This document shows, in pieces, positions 1 through 8,050 of a DNA stretch of 30,343 nt; within the stretch, counting starts at the first letter, position 1, and every line of letters begins with the position of its first letter. Source of the stretch: Pseudomonadota bacterium (lineage in GTDB: Bacteria; Pseudomonadota; Gammaproteobacteria; Steroidobacterales; Steroidobacteraceae); the NCBI GenBank assembly GCA_023428645.1, contig JAEYXD010000186.1, positions 1-30,343 of the forward strand. The letters run 5' to 3'. Below the pieces are notes generated by a model. It was not told where the DNA came from. It saw only the letters and a list, made by a program, of their open reading frames with translations, and did not search any database. Both the position numbers and the translations under genes were made by a program.

Positions 1-62
1 GCCGCGTGCTGATCCAGCTGATCTGGGGACGGCGCCGCAAGCTCGCGGCGATCCCGGTCTGA
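1..62 (+). CDS. secD: SecD C-terminus (partial, 5' end outside window)
   Basis: The third forward frame reads RVLIQLIWGRRRKLAAIPV and then stops at 60-62. The start lies outside the window. A short basic tail after a final hydrophobic segment, 26 bases before secF, is what the end of SecD looks like. SecD is the inner-membrane partner of SecF and uses the proton motive force to help pull preproteins through SecYEG. The call rests mainly on the neighbouring secF, because only 19 residues are visible. Confidence 0.8.
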   Translation, partial: RVLIQLIWGRRRKLAAIPV

Positions 63-88
63 TCGCGCGCCATCACGAGTAAGCAGCC

Positions 89-1048
89 ATGGAATTTTTC
101 AAGAAGACGCCGAACATCCGCTTCATGGCGCGGCGCAAGCTGTGCTACCTGATTTCGGCCGTGTTGATCATCGGCTCCTTCGTCCTGTTGGGGACGCGCG
201 GCCTGAATCTCGGCCTGGATTTCACGGGCGGCGTCATCGTCGAGGTCAACAATCCCGGCGGCGTGTCGGTGCAGCGCGTGCGCGACAGCTTGGAGCAGGG
301 CGGCTTCGTCAACACGCAAGTTCAGGCGTCCGGTGGAGGCGAGCTGATCATCCGCGTCCCGCCGCAAGCGGTCGCACAACAAGGGCAGCCGCCGACCCAG
401 AATCCGAACGAAGTCGCCAATGCCATCCTGGGCGAGCTGCAGAAGGTCGACGCGGGCTTCGATCTGCGCAATCCGCCCGATTACGTCAGCGGGCAGGTCG
501 GCGAGGAGCTGACCGAGCAGGGCGGCCTCGCGATGCTGTTCACGCTCGTCATGATCCTGATCTACGTCATGTTCCGGTTCCACTGGAAGATGGCGGCCGG
601 CACGGTGGTCGCGGCCATTCACGATCCCATCGTCATTTTCGGCTTCTTCGCGCTGACGCAGATGACGTTCGATCTCGCCGGCCTCGCGGCCATCCTCGCG
701 GTCATCGGCTACTCGATCAACGATACCGTCGTCGTGTTCGACCGCGTGCGCGAGGTGTTCCATACGAAGCGCAAGGCGTCGACCGGGGAAATGCTCGATG
801 CGGCGTTGAACCAGACACTGTCCCGCACGTTGATGACGAGCTTCTCGACCCTGTTCGTCGTGGGGTCGCTCTACCTCGTCGGCGGCGAGACGCTTGAGGG
901 TTTCGCGGCGGCGATCATCGTGGGCATCGTCGTCGGCACGTATTCGTCGATCTTCATCTCGGCCGCGTTGGCGCACGACCTGAAGCTCAGCGCCGTCGAC
1001 CTCATGCCGCCGCAGAAGGACACCTCGGAGCTGGACGCGATCCCCTGA
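89..1048 (+). CDS. secF: Protein translocase subunit SecF
   Basis: 319 residues, the usual SecF length. SecF forms the SecDF complex in the inner membrane and drives late stages of Sec-dependent export with the proton gradient. Visible features are a first membrane helix at about residues 17-35, the family motif GLDFTGG at 42-48, a periplasmic P1-type domain at about 50-140, and five further helices from about 145 to 295. The segment IGYSINDTVVVFDRVRE (206-222) is the conserved SecD/SecF transmembrane 4 region. The ATG at 89 lies 26 bases after secD and is probably read from the same mRNA. The Shine-Dalgarno is weak. The upstream yajC and tgt genes usual for this operon would lie outside the window. 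Confidence 0.97.
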   Translation: MEFFKKTPNIRFMARRKLCYLISAVLIIGSFVLLGTRGLNLGLDFTGGVIVEVNNPGGVSVQRVRDSLEQGGFVNTQVQASGGGELIIRVPPQAVAQQGQPPTQNPNEVANAILGELQKVDAGFDLRNPPDYVSGQVGEELTEQGGLAMLFTLVMILIYVMFRFHWKMAAGTVVAAIHDPIVIFGFFALTQMTFDLAGLAAILAVIGYSINDTVVVFDRVREVFHTKRKASTGEMLDAALNQTLSRTLMTSFSTLFVVGSLYLVGGETLEGFAAAIIVGIVVGTYSSIFISAALAHDLKLSAVDLMPPQKDTSELDAIP

Positions 1049-1121
1049 GGCGTCGCCAACATCCCATTGTTAATCGCGACCTGCGGCAATTCCGCCTGGG
1101 TCGACCGCTGATCGTCGCTTC

Positions 1122-2096
1122 ATGAACTGGATCGTCTGGGCTGGATTTTTCGCGATTTTCATCGGCGTGCTCGCGCTCGACCTGGGCGTCTTGCATCGCG
1201 AATCGCGCGAGATGTCCGTCCGGCAGGCGCTCGGCTGGACGGCCGTGTGGATCACGGTAGCGATGTCGTTCACGGGTCTCGTGTACGGCGTGTACGAGCA
1301 TCACTGGTTCGGCTGGGCCACCGCTGCAGATGCGCCGAGCGGCGCGGAAGCGGCGCTGCAATACGTCACCGGCTATCTGCTCGAATGGTCGCTGTCCGTC
1401 GACAACATCTTCGTGATCGCCGTGATCTTCACGTACATGAAGATCCCCACGCAGTACCAGTACCGCGTCCTGTTCTGGGGCATCGTCGGTGCGATCGTGC
1501 TGCGCGGCGCGATGATCGCGATGGGCGCGGCGCTCATCCATGCGTTCGATTGGATGTTCTACGTCTTCGGTGGGATCTTGCTGCTGTCAGCGGCGCGCAT
1601 GCTCAAGCAGGACGACGAGTTCGATCCGGGCAAGAGCGTGCTCGTGCGCATGGCGCGGCGCGTCTATCCGGTGACCGACAAGCTCGACGGCGACCGCTTC
1701 TTCACGACCGTGGGCGGCGCGCGGGCCGCGACGCCTCTGTTCGTCACGCTGCTGCTCGTCGACTTCGCCGACGTCGTGTTCGCGGTCGACTCGATTCCGG
1801 CGATCTTCGCGGTGACTCAGGATTCGTTCCTCGTCTTCACCTCGAACGCCTTCGCGATCCTCGGCCTGCGCTCGCTGTATTTCGCGATCGCGGGCATGAT
1901 GATGATGTTCAAATACCTGAAGCTGAGCTTGATCTTCATTCTCGGCTTCGTCGGCGTGAAGATGATGCTGCATCATCATCTCGTGATTCCGCACATCGTG
2001 TCCCTGGCGGTCATCGTCGGCTTCCTCGCGATCGGCGTCGTGGCGTCGTTGTGGATGACCCGCCGCGAGTCGCTTGCCGAAAAGAAAGCCGAGTAA
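1122..2096 (+). CDS. TerC/Alx-family integral membrane protein (long form)
   Basis: 324 residues with about nine hydrophobic helices. The two TerC signature blocks are present: EWSLSVDNIFV (88-98) and LLVDFADVVFAVDSIPA (211-227). Their paired acidic residues lie inside the membrane. Length and the second block match the Alx subgroup. Some members of this family export or balance manganese, and others are linked to tellurite resistance or to metal loading of secreted enzymes; the substrate here cannot be read from sequence. The tail is basic (RRESLAEKKAE). It sits 73 bases after secF and 41 bases before a second TerC paralogue. I saw no yybP-ykoY type leader in the short gap, although that manganese riboswitch often precedes alx. 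Confidence 0.9.
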   Translation: MNWIVWAGFFAIFIGVLALDLGVLHRESREMSVRQALGWTAVWITVAMSFTGLVYGVYEHHWFGWATAADAPSGAEAALQYVTGYLLEWSLSVDNIFVIAVIFTYMKIPTQYQYRVLFWGIVGAIVLRGAMIAMGAALIHAFDWMFYVFGGILLLSAARMLKQDDEFDPGKSVLVRMARRVYPVTDKLDGDRFFTTVGGARAATPLFVTLLLVDFADVVFAVDSIPAIFAVTQDSFLVFTSNAFAILGLRSLYFAIAGMMMMFKYLKLSLIFILGFVGVKMMLHHHLVIPHIVSLAVIVGFLAIGVVASLWMTRRESLAEKKAE

Positions 2097-2137
2097 CGGC
2101 AGCCCCCCTGATTCGCTCGAATTCGTTGGAGATGTAG

Positions 2138-2890
2138 ATGGAGATGCTGGCGGATCCCCAGGCTTGGCTCGCCTTCTTGACGCTGACCGCGCTCGAGATC
2201 GTGCTCGGCATCGACAACATCATCTTCATCTCGATTCTCGTCTCGCGCCTGCCGAAGTCGCAGCAGGCGCGCGGCCGCACGATCGGACTCGGCCTGGCGA
2301 TGCTGACGCGTATTCTGCTGTTGCTCTCGATCACTTGGATCATGGGGCTGCAGGCCGATCTGTTCACGATCGCGAACGTCGGCGTATCCGGGCGCGATCT
2401 GATCTTGATCGGCGGCGGCCTGTTCCTGATCGCGAAGAGCACGATGGAAATCCATCACAGCCTCGAGGGCGCCGGAGAAGAGGAGCGCAAGGCGGGCGGC
2501 GGCGGGACGTTCCTCAGCGTGATCACGCAGATCGCCATCATCGACATCGTGTTCTCGCTCGATTCCGTCATCACGGCGGTCGGCATGGTCGATCAGGTGT
2601 CGATCATGATCGCGGCGGTCATCGTCGCGGTGATCATGATGATGTTCCTGTCGGGACCGATCTCAAATTTCGTCGACCGGCATCCGACGATCAAGATGCT
2701 GGCCCTGTCGTTCCTGATCCTGATCGGCCTCACGCTCGTCGTCGAAGGACTGGACGTCGCGCACATTCCGAAGGGCTACATCTACTTCGCGATGGCGTTC
2801 TCGGTGGTCGTCGAGATGCTGAACATCCGCTTGCGCAAGAAGCAGCTTCCGGCCGAGCCCGTGAAGCTGCACAAGAAGATCGAGGAGTGA
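2138..2890 (+). CDS. TerC-family integral membrane protein (short form)
   Basis: 250 residues, mostly hydrophobic, with about seven helices. The TerC signatures are EIVLGIDNI (20-28) and DIVFSLDSV (136-144), the same acidic pattern as in the gene before it but at different spacing. It therefore belongs to the shorter YoaE/YgdQ-like subgroup and is not a recent duplicate. A soluble loop rich in Glu and Gly (110-124) precedes the second signature, and the C-terminus is basic. The ATG at 2138 has GGAG six bases upstream, which supports this start. Likely role: metal ion homeostasis in the inner membrane, inferred from the family only. The gene converges on the next one with a 9-base gap. Confidence 0.88.
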   Translation: MEMLADPQAWLAFLTLTALEIVLGIDNIIFISILVSRLPKSQQARGRTIGLGLAMLTRILLLLSITWIMGLQADLFTIANVGVSGRDLILIGGGLFLIAKSTMEIHHSLEGAGEEERKAGGGGTFLSVITQIAIIDIVFSLDSVITAVGMVDQVSIMIAAVIVAVIMMMFLSGPISNFVDRHPTIKMLALSFLILIGLTLVVEGLDVAHIPKGYIYFAMAFSVVVEMLNIRLRKKQLPAEPVKLHKKIEE

Positions 2891-2899
2891 CCGGCCGCG

Positions 2900-3241
2900 T
2901 CACCCGCGCTTCGCGCGGTCCCGCCCGAATGGGGCAGGCGACGCCAGCTCCGGCTGGTGCCTGAATTCCAGATACAGGTTGTAGCTCGCCGTCAGGAACG
3001 GGAACAGATTGGAGAGGATGCCGACGGAGTCGTTCTTGCCGAACGTGAAGTAGCCGAGCAGCATCAAGCTGCCCGCAATGCTCATGTACCAGAACGTTTT
3101 CGGCATGACGGGCTTGCCCGCTGACTTCGACGCCGCGAGCTGCACGAACCACCGTCCGGTGAACAGCAACATGCCGGTGTAGCCGATCAGCTTCCAGGGC
3201 GTGATCGTCACGCCGGCGAGAACCACCAAAACCTCGTTCAT
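2900..3241 (-). CDS. Small membrane protein with lipid-A-disaccharide-synthase N-terminal (LAB_N) domain
   Basis: 113 residues made almost entirely of one LAB_N domain. It has three hydrophobic helices, with the landmarks WKLIGYTGMLLFTGRWFVQ (16-34), a PKTFWYMSIAGS block (48-59) and a closing YNLYLEF. LAB_N domains occur alone, or beside or fused to glycosyltransferases of the lipid A or ArnT type. The function of stand-alone copies is not established. No glycosyltransferase gene is next to it here. The start is well placed: AGGAG lies four bases upstream, inside a small hairpin listed separately. An envelope role is an inference from the domain only. Confidence 0.75.
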   Translation of the reverse strand: MNEVLVVLAGVTITPWKLIGYTGMLLFTGRWFVQLAASKSAGKPVMPKTFWYMSIAGSLMLLGYFTFGKNDSVGILSNLFPFLTASYNLYLEFRHQPELASPAPFGRDRAKRG

Positions 3242-3245
3242 ACAG

Positions 3246-3260
3246 CTCCTGCGACAGGAG
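3246..3260 (-). promoter_or_regulatory. Hairpin that can mask the LAB_N gene's ribosome binding site
   Basis: On the minus strand the sequence just before the LAB_N start codon reads CTCCTG-TCG-CAGGAG. This is a 6-bp perfect stem with a 3-base loop. The downstream arm is the AGGAG ribosome binding site itself, so folding would hide it. The stem is short, and any regulation of translation is an inference. Confidence 0.35.
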
Positions 3261-3352
3261 TCGAGCGCGCGGCGCGGCTCGTACTCCCTTCGACGATCTA
3301 CGTCGGACGCTCGGAGCGTGCCAAATCCATCGGCACCAGAACAGGCGGAGAA

Positions 3353-4834
3353 TCAGCTAGCTCGGTTCAACGCGCTGCGGCGCATGCTGTATGCGAAGTA
3401 GACCACCATGCCGATGACGATCCACGTCGACATCCATTGCCAGTTGTCCTTGAAGGCTTGCCAGAACAAGTACAGGCACGCCAAGGCGCCGAGCGGGCAG
3501 ATGATGATGGCAGCCGGCACCCGGAACGCCCGCGGCAGGTCCGGCTTCGTATAGCGCAGCACGAGCACGCCGATGCACACGGTCGCGAACGCGAGCAGCG
3601 TGCCCATCGACACCAGATCGCCGAGCACGTCGATCGGCAGCAGGCCCGCGAGAATCATCGCGACGACGCCGACGAACATCGTGCCGATGTGCGGCGTGCG
3701 GTACACGGGGTGAACGCGGCCGAACATCTTGCCGATCAGGCCGTCATGCGACATCGCATAGAAAATTCGAGCCTGCGCCATCGTCATGACGAGGATCACC
3801 GAGCTCAAGCCCGCGACCGCGCCGATCTCGACGAACGTCTTGAGCCACAGCAGATCGGGATAGGCCTCGAGCGCCGTCGCGACCGGCTTCGCCGTGCCGA
3901 GCAGCTGATAGGGGAGCATGCCGGTGAGCACCGCGCACACGGCGATGTACAGCGTCGTGCAGACGACGAGCGAACCGAGGATGCCGATCGGCATGCTTCG
4001 CTGCGGGTTCTTCGTTTCCTGCGCCGCCGTGGAGATCGCGTCGAAGCCGATATAGGCGAAGAACACGATCGACGCCGCGCGTGCGACGCCTTGCCAGCCG
4101 TAGCGGCCCTCCGCGTCGACGGGCGGAATGAACGGTTCCCAATTGTCCGGGTTCACATATTGCAGCGCGAAGCCGAGGAACAGCAGGATCACGACGAGCT
4201 TGATCGTCACGACGATGTTGTTCACGAACGCCGATTGCGTGATGCCGCGGTAGCACAGCGCCGCGATCGCCAGCACGATCGCGATCGCCGGAAGGTTGAC
4301 GACCGCGCCCGTTGCCGTCAGGCGGTGATCGGCGTAGGCGAGCGGGGCGGACGCGAGCGCGTCGGGAATCGCGAGCGAGATGCCGAGATAACTGCCGATC
4401 GATCCCAGCAGGCCGTTCAGATACCCGGACCAACCGACCGCGACCGTCGCGACGGCGAACAAATACTCGAGGATCAGATTCCAGCCGATGAACCACGCGA
4501 CGATCTCGCCGAGCGTCGCGTAGGAATACGAATAGGCACTGCCGGACACCGGCAGCAGGGAGGCGAACTCGGCGTAACACAGGCCGGCGAGCGCGCAGGC
4601 GAACCCCGCGATGACGAAGCTCAAGGTGACCGCCGGTCCGGCGTGATTCGCGGCGGCTTGCCCCGTCAGCACGAAGATGCCGGCGCCGATGATCGCGCCG
4701 ATGCCGAGGAGGACGAGCTGTCGCGCGGTCAACGCGCGCTTCAGTGACGCTTCGCCCTCCAGGCTGCCTTCGACGGGCTCGCCCGCATCGACGTGCGGCG
4801 AGGGGGCGATGGGCTTCGTGCGGAATACGTTCAT
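3353..4834 (-). CDS. APC-superfamily cationic/neutral amino acid permease
   Basis: 493 residues from the chosen start, with about 12-14 membrane helices. The first helix carries the APC signature GIGAIIGAGIF (44-54), followed by YAEFASLLPVSGSAYSY (87-103). The second half has FFAYIGFDAISTAAQETKNP, typical of the CAT/YfnA subgroup. It should import amino acids by proton symport or exchange; the substrate is not decidable from sequence. The frame stays open up to 4936. I prefer the ATG at 4834 (protein begins MNVFRTKPI, the usual family N-terminus, with GGGGA seven bases upstream). An ATG at 4888 with AGGGGG upstream is a real alternative and would add 18 residues. The gene is followed by a 111-base gap to the LAB_N gene and may have its own promoter in 4835-5011. 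Confidence 0.9.
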   Translation of the reverse strand: MNVFRTKPIAPSPHVDAGEPVEGSLEGEASLKRALTARQLVLLGIGAIIGAGIFVLTGQAAANHAGPAVTLSFVIAGFACALAGLCYAEFASLLPVSGSAYSYSYATLGEIVAWFIGWNLILEYLFAVATVAVGWSGYLNGLLGSIGSYLGISLAIPDALASAPLAYADHRLTATGAVVNLPAIAIVLAIAALCYRGITQSAFVNNIVVTIKLVVILLFLGFALQYVNPDNWEPFIPPVDAEGRYGWQGVARAASIVFFAYIGFDAISTAAQETKNPQRSMPIGILGSLVVCTTLYIAVCAVLTGMLPYQLLGTAKPVATALEAYPDLLWLKTFVEIGAVAGLSSVILVMTMAQARIFYAMSHDGLIGKMFGRVHPVYRTPHIGTMFVGVVAMILAGLLPIDVLGDLVSMGTLLAFATVCIGVLVLRYTKPDLPRAFRVPAAIIICPLGALACLYLFWQAFKDNWQWMSTWIVIGMVVYFAYSMRRSALNRAS

Positions 4835-4979
4835 TCGAATGTCCCCGGTGGAATTCGAACCCGTCGTAGTGCCTGGATTCACGGCCATATGGAAGCCCCC
4901 TGAAAGCGAGCGTCGCCCGCTCATGTCGCTTTGCAATAGGTTCGGATCGCGCGCCGGACTCTAAACCAACGACAGCGGC

Positions 4980-5005
4980 AAAAGCGAGCGAGGCGCCTGA
5001 GGCGC
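4980..5005 (-). terminator. Possible weak intrinsic terminator after suhB
   Basis: Just past the suhB stop, the minus strand can form GCGCC-TCA-GGCGC (5-bp stem), with four T about ten bases further on (4983-4980). The distance to the T run and its short length make this weak. Confidence 0.2.
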
Positions 5006-5011
5006 GCTGCG

Positions 5012-5818
5012 TCAGGTGCTCAGTGGTCGCAGCTCCGGCGGAACGTGCGGTGCGAGCACTTCGAGCAGCAAGGGGTACACCTTCGGTGTGCCGGCGACGA
5101 TGTGGCCGCGGTGATTGTATTCAGCACCGGTGATCGTGCCGACGTGTCCGCCGGCCTCGGTGATCAAGAGGCTGCCGGCCGCCGTGTCCCACGGCGACAG
5201 TCCGAGTTCCCAGAAGCCATCGAGCCGGCCGGCCGCGACATAGGCGAGATCGAGCGCGGCGGAGCCGGGGCGGCGAATGCCCGCGGTCTTTTGCATCACG
5301 GATTTGAGCATCGCCATATAGGCGTCGAGCCAGTGCAGGTTCGCGCGATACGGAAATCCGGTGCCGATGAGCGCGCCTTCGAGGCTGTTGTGCGTGCTCA
5401 CGCGAATGCGCTTGCCGTCGAGCTGCGCGCCATCGCCGCGCGAGGTCGTGAACAGCTCTTGCCGCAGCGGATCGTAGATGACGCCGTGTTCCATGCGGCC
5501 GCGGCGCTGCACGCCGATCGATACGGCGAACTGTGGAAAGCCGTGCATGAAGTTCGTCGTGCCGTCGAGCGGATCGATGATCCAGACGAACTCGCTCTCG
5601 CCGCGCGAGCCCGTCTCCTCGCCGAGGATCGCGTGATCGGGGTAGTGCTTGTGGATCGTCTGAATGATGTCGCGCTCGGCGGCGATGTCGATTTCGGTGA
5701 CGAAATCGTTCTGGCCCTTCGCCCGCACGTCCAAGCGATGCAGCCGGTTCATTCCACGGACGATGATTTCTCCTGCGCGGCGCGCGGCACGAACGGCGAT
5801 ATTCAACAACGGCTGCAT
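5012..5818 (-). CDS. suhB: Inositol-1-monophosphatase family protein SuhB
   Basis: 268 residues, the family's normal length. It is a magnesium-dependent phosphatase of the IMPase fold. In enterobacteria SuhB also joins rRNA antitermination complexes. Metal ligands are visible: Glu67 in GEETG, Asp82 and Asp85 in the block DPLDGTTNF (82-90), and Asp211 in WDTAAG (210-215). The ATG at 5818 has GAGGA five bases upstream. The gene is divergent from trmJ across a 269-base region. The suhB/trmJ neighbourhood is the same as in E. coli, which supports the SuhB name over other IMPase-family members. Confidence 0.95.
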   Translation of the reverse strand: MQPLLNIAVRAARRAGEIIVRGMNRLHRLDVRAKGQNDFVTEIDIAAERDIIQTIHKHYPDHAILGEETGSRGESEFVWIIDPLDGTTNFMHGFPQFAVSIGVQRRGRMEHGVIYDPLRQELFTTSRGDGAQLDGKRIRVSTHNSLEGALIGTGFPYRANLHWLDAYMAMLKSVMQKTAGIRRPGSAALDLAYVAAGRLDGFWELGLSPWDTAAGSLLITEAGGHVGTITGAEYNHRGHIVAGTPKVYPLLLEVLAPHVPPELRPLST

Positions 5819-5993
5819 GCAATCCTCGGATCACGGATGATGGGTTAAAGAGCGGTCGGCCGCGGCGAGTTGCCGAGCCGGGAAGGGCGGCAAGGATACT
5901 TGAGTTCCGCGCCCGCGGTGAGTCCTCCGACGCCGGCAGGAGTACTGCGCACTGCAAGCAGTTCCCTCTCGTGCAAGGACGCGGAAGAGGAGG

Positions 5994-6022
5994 CTGTCAC
6001 GCTGGGGCGTAAGGGTTATCCT
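5994..6022 (+). promoter_or_regulatory. Candidate sigma-70 promoter for trmJ-iscS
   Basis: CTGTCA (5994-5999) and TATCCT (6017-6022) are separated by exactly 17 bases. Each matches four of six consensus bases. It lies 65 bases before the trmJ start, in the 269-base divergent suhB/trmJ region, which is otherwise without genes. I saw no clear IscR-type site in that region by eye. Confidence 0.4.
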
Positions 6023-6087
6023 CTGCATCAGTGGTGTCGGAATTTCTTCCGGCGCGTCACCCAGTCACTGTTATCGCACCACTGTCC

Positions 6088-6873
6088 ATGCCCATCCGTA
6101 TCGTCCTCGTCGACCCCGCGCACCCCGGCAACATCGGCGCAGTCGCGCGGGCGATGAAGAACATGGGGTTGACCGAGTTGCATCTCGTGCGCCCGAAGTA
6201 TTTTCCGAACTCCGAGGCGACCGCGCGCGCCTCGGGCGCGGAAGACGTGCTGCAGGCCGCGCGCGTGCACGAGCATTTCGAGGACGCGATCGCCGCGTGC
6301 GGGCTCGTCGTCGGCACGAGCGCGCGCTCGCGGCATCTCGCGTTCGACCTCGTCGAGCCGCGTGAATGCGCGCAACAGATCGCCGCGGCCGCGCGCACGA
6401 ACGATGTCGCGGTCGTGTTCGGCTCCGAGCGCATCGGCCTCACGAACGAGGATCTGGCCCGCTGCAATCTGCTCGTGACGATTCCGACACATCCCGAGTA
6501 CAGCTCGCTGAATCTCGCCATGGCCGTGCAAGTGCTCGCGTACGAGATCTGGCTGCTGACCCGCCCCGAGGCCCCGGTGGCGCCGCCGCTCGAAGTGCCG
6601 CTCGCCAGCGCGGCCGAGATGACGCGCTTGTACGAGCACATCGAGCAGGTGCTGGACTACATCGATTTTCGCGATCGCACGGGCGGCGGACATCTCATGG
6701 CGCGCATCCGGCGCTTGTTCAATCGCGCGCGCCTGGACCAGAACGAAATGAACATTCTGCGCGGCATTCTGACGGCCGTGCAGGCGCGCAGGCGGCCCGC
6801 CTTGCCGCCGAAGCGTGCCGGCAACGCGCGCGCGGCCACGCCGGAGGCGGCGGCGAAACCCGAGGAATCATGA
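6088..6873 (+). CDS. trmJ: tRNA (cytidine/uridine-2'-O-)-methyltransferase TrmJ
   Basis: 261 residues. TrmJ is a SPOUT methyltransferase that adds a 2'-O-methyl group at position 32 in the anticodon loop of tRNAs, using SAM. Family landmarks are PAHPGNIGAVARAM (10-23), FGSERIGLTNEDL (111-123) and SLNLAMAVQV (140-149); the last two build the trefoil-knot SAM site. A helical C-terminal extension ends in an Arg/Ala-rich tail. The open frame reaches 6031, but family members begin with the strand that here reads MPIRIVLVDP, so the ATG at 6088 is chosen. Its stop overlaps the iscS start (ATGA). In E. coli iscR stands between trmJ and iscS; here it is absent. Confidence 0.95.
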   Translation: MPIRIVLVDPAHPGNIGAVARAMKNMGLTELHLVRPKYFPNSEATARASGAEDVLQAARVHEHFEDAIAACGLVVGTSARSRHLAFDLVEPRECAQQIAAAARTNDVAVVFGSERIGLTNEDLARCNLLVTIPTHPEYSSLNLAMAVQVLAYEIWLLTRPEAPVAPPLEVPLASAAEMTRLYEHIEQVLDYIDFRDRTGGGHLMARIRRLFNRARLDQNEMNILRGILTAVQARRRPALPPKRAGNARAATPEAAAKPEES

Positions 6874-8039
6874 ACCGACCCTGCATCTATCTCGACTATG
6901 CAGCGACGACGCCGGTCGATCCGCGCGTCGCGGCCCGCATGATCGAGCTGCTCGAGCCGGGCGGCGTGCACGGCAATCCCGCATCGCTCAGTCACGAGTA
7001 CGGCCGCAAGGCGCGTGCGCTCGTCGAACAGGCGCGCGCGCAGGTCGCCGCCGCGATCGGCGCGAAGCCGGAAACGATCGTCTGGACGTCCGGCGCGACC
7101 GAGTCCGACAACCTCGCGGTGTTCGGTGTCGCGCAGTTCAACGCCGACCGGGGGCGACACATCGTCTCCGCGAAGACGGAGCACAAGGCGGTGCTCGACC
7201 CGCTGAAGCAGCTCGAGCGCGCGGGCTTCTCGGTGACGTACTTGAAGCCGCAGGCGAACGGCATCGTCGCGCCGGAACAAGTGGCCGCGGCGTTGCGGCC
7301 GGACACGCAGCTCGTCTCGTTGATGCACGTCAACAACGAGACCGGCGTGATCCAGGATGTCGCCGCGGTCGGCGCGCTCTGCCGCGAGCGCGGCATTGCA
7401 TTCCATGTGGATGCCGCGCAAAGCGTCGGCAAGACCGCGCTCGATGTCGAAGCGATGCACATCGACCTGCTGTCGATCACCGCGCACAAGGCGTACGGGC
7501 CGAAGGGCATCGGTGCGCTGTACGTGCGCCGCCAGCCGCCACTCGGCTTGCGGCCGCTGGTGTTCGGCGGCGGCCAGGAAGGCGGCTTGCGCTCCGGCAC
7601 GCTCGCGACCCATCAGATCGTCGGCATGGGCGCCGCGTTCGCGCTCGCGGCGGCCGAGCGCGAGGCCGATGTGCCGCGGCTGCGTGCACTGCGCGACAAG
7701 CTCTGGCAGGGACTGCACGCGCTCGGCGGCGTCGAGCTGAACGGCGATCCGGAGCGGCGCGTCGCGAACATCCTCAACGTGAGCTTTCATGGCGTCGAAG
7801 GCGAGAGCCTGCAGTTCGCGCTGCGCGAGCTGGCGGTTTCCGCGGGCGCGGCGTGCTCCTCGGGCTCCGACGAGGGCTCGTACGTGCTGCGAGCGCTCGG
7901 TCGCGACGATCAACTCGCGCAGAGCTCGCTGCGTTTCAGTCTCGGCCGCTTCACGACGGATGAAGACATCGACCTCGCGATCGCGGCCGTCGGTCGCGAG
8001 GTCAATCGCTTGCGCGACATCGCGCGTATGCGCACGTAG
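6870..8039 (+). CDS. iscS: Cysteine desulfurase, IscS type
   Basis: 389 residues. It is a PLP enzyme that takes sulfur from cysteine, leaving alanine, and passes it on for Fe-S clusters and tRNA thiolation. Seen: YLDYAATTPVDPRV near the N-terminus, His105 in TEHKAVLD, the PLP lysine Lys207 in ITAHKAYGPKG, and the persulfide cysteine Cys329 in SAGAACSSGSDEGSYVLRAL. The long flexible active-site loop shows it is class I (IscS/NifS), not SufS. It ends about 15 residues earlier than E. coli IscS and lacks that protein's C-terminal tail, a region implicated in IscU contact. The ATG at 6870 overlaps the trmJ stop. The partner gene downstream is a degenerate IscU. Confidence 0.95.
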   Translation: MNRPCIYLDYAATTPVDPRVAARMIELLEPGGVHGNPASLSHEYGRKARALVEQARAQVAAAIGAKPETIVWTSGATESDNLAVFGVAQFNADRGRHIVSAKTEHKAVLDPLKQLERAGFSVTYLKPQANGIVAPEQVAAALRPDTQLVSLMHVNNETGVIQDVAAVGALCRERGIAFHVDAAQSVGKTALDVEAMHIDLLSITAHKAYGPKGIGALYVRRQPPLGLRPLVFGGGQEGGLRSGTLATHQIVGMGAAFALAAAEREADVPRLRALRDKLWQGLHALGGVELNGDPERRVANILNVSFHGVEGESLQFALRELAVSAGAACSSGSDEGSYVLRALGRDDQLAQSSLRFSLGRFTTDEDIDLAIAAVGREVNRLRDIARMRT

Positions 8040-8050
8040 CGGACGGGCAC

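Noticed and set aside
1049..1121. Possible manganese riboswitch (yybP-ykoY) before the Alx-like terC gene
   Set aside because: Only 73 bases, with no match to the conserved loops by eye; only a 4-bp GCGG/CCGC hairpin is visible.
3437..4747. Long open frame on the plus strand opposite the permease gene
   Set aside because: Its product is a run of Arg, Asp, His and Glu with no fold or motif, typical of the antisense frame of a GC-rich gene. The minus-strand permease explains the region.
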